Shown here: positions 61,526-64,000 of the stretch, in pieces
Layout of the letters: each line of letters opens with the position of its first letter
Position numbering within the stretch: the stretch's first letter is position 1
NCBI RefSeq assembly: GCF_026745355.1
Contig: NC_079206.1
Coordinates: 34,776,130 to 34,840,129, forward strand
Length of the DNA stretch: 64,000 bases
Direction: 5' to 3'
Source: Beta vulgaris subsp. vulgaris
Lineage: Eukaryota; Streptophyta; Magnoliopsida; Caryophyllales; Amaranthaceae
Notes under the pieces: generated by a model
Databases searched by the model: none
Told to the model about the DNA's origin: nothing
Seen by the model: the letters and a program-made list of their open reading frames with translations, nothing else
Position numbers and translations under genes: made by a program

Positions 61526-62724
61526 GGACCTCTTCATCTACTGTTTATATGTCTTAGTTTTAATTCGGTATTTAAGCTCAACATATACCAATATAAATTA
61601 CTCTTAGGCTTTGACTTAATGGTTTGATGAAATTAATTGGGCTGACTTTACCAAAGTAGTAAATGAAATGGATTAAAAGATGGTTAAACTTTTGGTTGAT
61701 GAAATATTTGTTATTGATGAACTCCCCATAAAGTATAATCCTTGTAATTTACTTACTATGAATTTAACTATGACTAATAAACTATTAAACAATGATACAA
61801 TATGTCATAATTTGATTATTATGAGACTAGATTATGACTAATAAATGATTAAATGACGATCTAGTATGTGATAACCTTAATATAATTATAATATATCAAC
61901 TAAAGAGTAATAGTAAATAAGTATAGTTTACTTGTTAAATTTGTATATGTTAAGGTAGTAGATAATTATATACTAATTAAACTACAAGAACGAAAGAGTT
62001 CTATTACGAGTTTTATAATTACAAGTCATTGAGTATAATCATGAATCATAAGATTAATGACCACTATTTTAATTTATGAAATGACGAATAATATGTTTAA
62101 AGGGACACTATGACTAATAGAATGAAGTTTTGATTTAAAAGTTAACAAAACTATAACGTTTTGAAATTCATAAAATATGAAAAGGTTATAATAAGATGTT
62201 CATATTCAGAAGTCGTGAATTATAGCTTAGACGCTAAGTTGTTAAGTGGAAAGGGCGCCTAAGACCTATTATCAACCACCAAAGATGATAATATATATAA
62301 CTCCTAAAATGGAAACATGATGGAAATGGATCAGTAAACTCATAAATTCAGAATAAAATATTAATAAGTCTGTTATTAATCCATGAATTGATTATTAGAT
62401 TAAAAAGGAAGAGATATTACAAGCGTTCCCCTACGATCATGGTTGTTAAGCAGGATTCCAGGTAACATCTACTGCTAACACCCGCACTCCCCTTCCAACT
62501 ACGCTTTATGGTGTTTTTATATAATGTTTTATGCTATGTTTTATGTGGTGTGCGGGATATAAAATGTTTGGATATGCAAATGATTTGATGACATTATGAA
62601 ATGACTATGATTTCTGAAAATTACTCAAAAGAAATGAAACATGATAAATGAAAGTGAAAGATGGTGAATGACAGTACTATGTACTCTGGGCCTTGCACGT
62701 GTCATTCTGTTATCTGGCGGCAAC

Positions 62725-62816
62725 GCCACCTTCTAATGGGGGACAACGTCCTCGGTGGCACCCGCATTATGGCATGACATGCCACCTTCTGATGGGGGAT
62801 GAATATCCTCGGTGGC
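62725..62816. repeat. Two GCCACC...GGTGGC hairpin units
   Basis: GCCACCTTCTAATGGGGGAC at 62725 closing with GGTGGC at 62754-62759, and a second copy at 62781 closing at 62811-62816. Each can fold as a short stem; the copies are 56 bp apart. Confidence 0.75.
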
Positions 62817-64000
62817 TTTACCTTCTCTGTACTTGCCAAAGTAACCAAAGAAAGTTTTCTGATAATGAAATGTGATATTGGAAATAATATGAACGGAAAT
62901 GACTTTTAAATTCCTGATTCGAAGTCTATCTTTACGATATGATTTTTACTATATTCTGTTCTCCCTATTTGCAAATAAAATGAATTGAAATGAATTTACG
63001 TTGTTAGAGTAGTATGTTACTGAGCTTCGGCTCATGACGTTTTGTTTTTCTGTTTTAGGTATGCATACGGAGATGGGATAACGTAGCAGTGATGATTAAA
63101 TTACTTTAATGCGACTATGACGGTCATGTAATCAAAGTTTATGATCACTAGATTACATAGCATTAGCTATGCTTAAGCTATTTATATATATTTCTAGAAG
63201 TACTACCACTATTATAGAAGTTTAGTGATATGAAAGAATGTTGCCTTGTACTTTCTTGTGTGGAGAGTACGACAGTGACGCACCGACTAAGCTAGGAAGG
63301 TCTTTCGCTGCTAATCCTTGTAATTAAATAACCTAATAGTGATGCTTAAAAGTCGGGGCGTTACATCCATTCCTGAGCTTTTGGCACCAGACCTGCAAAT
63401 TCAGGGAGAAAATACAAAACAAACAAAATTCCAAAATGAGTGGAAAACTCGTAACCTACTTCAGCCCGTTATAAACATTTTATTTCTCAAATCATTTTCA
63501 TTTCGTAATAACGCTGGCATAGCTCACCCCTTAAACAAATCAGTGGCAAGTACAAGCTTTGGACAAAAGAACAAACGCTGCCTCCAAGCTTCGCTATGGA
63601 GTCCAGCAACACTACCCCCAAAGTTCGCAATAGAGCGTAGCCGACCTGTATCAGGTCAAAAGAGTAACCATCCTCCACCCATACCTTTCCCAATTACTAT
63701 TTTCAGTTCATAAACTAAGCCAGCAAAACATTTGCATATTCATATTCATCGAACAATATTTCGAGAATCAACTCCCAACATCACATTCATAACTATGGCC
63801 ATAGTACGAACTTATTTATCAAAAACAGAACATAGAAATCCACACACACATGGGCATAAGTAAATGATTTTACTGAACATGAAAGTTACCTAAAATGCAA
63901 TCCAGTTCCACCAACATAATTTCCTTCATGAATCTTCATCTCCAAATGAATTCAATTTCATAATTGTTACGTAGCGTAAAACTAGCAATTAAATATCACA

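Larger units (their letters stand above)
60532..63365 (+). mobile_element. Solo gypsy-type LTR, 2834 bp, TSD TCCAT
   Basis: TGTAATATCCCGAAAAT ... GTCGGGGCGTTACA, flanked by TCCAT at 60527-60531 and 63366-63370. Comparison with 55690-55700 shows the uninterrupted empty site. The sense strand has a TATA box at 61086, a C-rich leader with a donor-like GAG/GTATGAGG at 61518, and GAGCTTCGGCTC near 63023, typical of plant gypsy LTRs. Confidence 0.93.
60231..64000 (-). mobile_element. 5' LTR of deletion derivative, interrupted, incomplete in window
   Basis: TGTAACAGCCCGATTCCC at 60231 starts it; the match to the other LTR runs to 60531, is interrupted by a solo LTR, and resumes at 63366. At about 63965 the match ends and new sequence (TGTTACGTAGCG) begins. 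Confidence 0.85.

Noticed and set aside
61097..61607. Overlapping C-rich frames after a TATA box as a possible LTR-driven gene
   Set aside because: Open in several frames on both strands, which points to composition; kept only as a doubtful feature.

Overview
This window looks like transposable-element-packed (heterochromatin-like) nuclear DNA of a flowering plant, most likely a eudicot. The evidence is the mix of families: Ty3/gypsy Tat and chromovirus, Ty1/copia, CACTA, PIF/Harbinger, hAT, Mutator-like and Stowaway elements, with plant-type splice sites. From memory, the chromovirus gag resembles Tekay-type elements of Caryophyllales such as beet, but I cannot confirm a species. I see no host gene, tRNA, rRNA or CRISPR array; recognisable protein-coding sequence belongs to mobile elements or to host fragments they may have captured.

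Layout, left to right. 1-3599: a non-autonomous hAT-like element whose left end lies outside, containing a Stowaway MITE (1656-1914). 3865-5859: an LTR-like fragment with AT/AC microsatellites. 5860-11846: a CACTA element with 3-bp target duplication GAC, carrying hAT-like fragments and the end of a second CACTA. 11979-16429: an apparently complete PIF/Harbinger element with TTA target duplications, intact terminal inverted repeats, an intact three-exon DDE transposase and an intact two-exon Myb/SANT-like partner gene. 16603-25632: a minus-strand chromovirus in circularly permuted order (leader repeat, gag, pol, one LTR, PBS, leader ORF, leader repeat).

26336-about 42200: a 5'-truncated Tat-lineage element. 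A CACTA (27749-31887) is inserted in its reverse transcriptase and seems to carry a host gene fragment. A solo LTR (38323-40850) splits its antisense 'gypsy-type transposase' gene. 43133-52993: a small CACTA with a full-length 8.6-kb Ty1/copia element inside it (44209-52833, target duplication ATGCG). 53055-54480: a Mutator-like element with long inverted repeats and a 9-bp duplication. 55402-64000: a chromovirus deletion derivative with only about 409 bp between its LTRs, one LTR holding a solo copia-type LTR (56349-58257) and the other a solo gypsy LTR (60532-63365).

Most protein-coding copies are broken by stops, frameshifts or insertions. The exceptions are the two Harbinger genes, which would act together (DNA-binding partner plus transposase), and a 118-aa acidic ORF in the chromovirus leader. 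The many exact target-site duplications let the relative order of several insertions be read from the sequence. The most noteworthy features are the intact Harbinger element, the permuted chromovirus with its leader ORF, the antisense Tat gene with a 43-bp array in its intron, and the gene-capturing CACTA.
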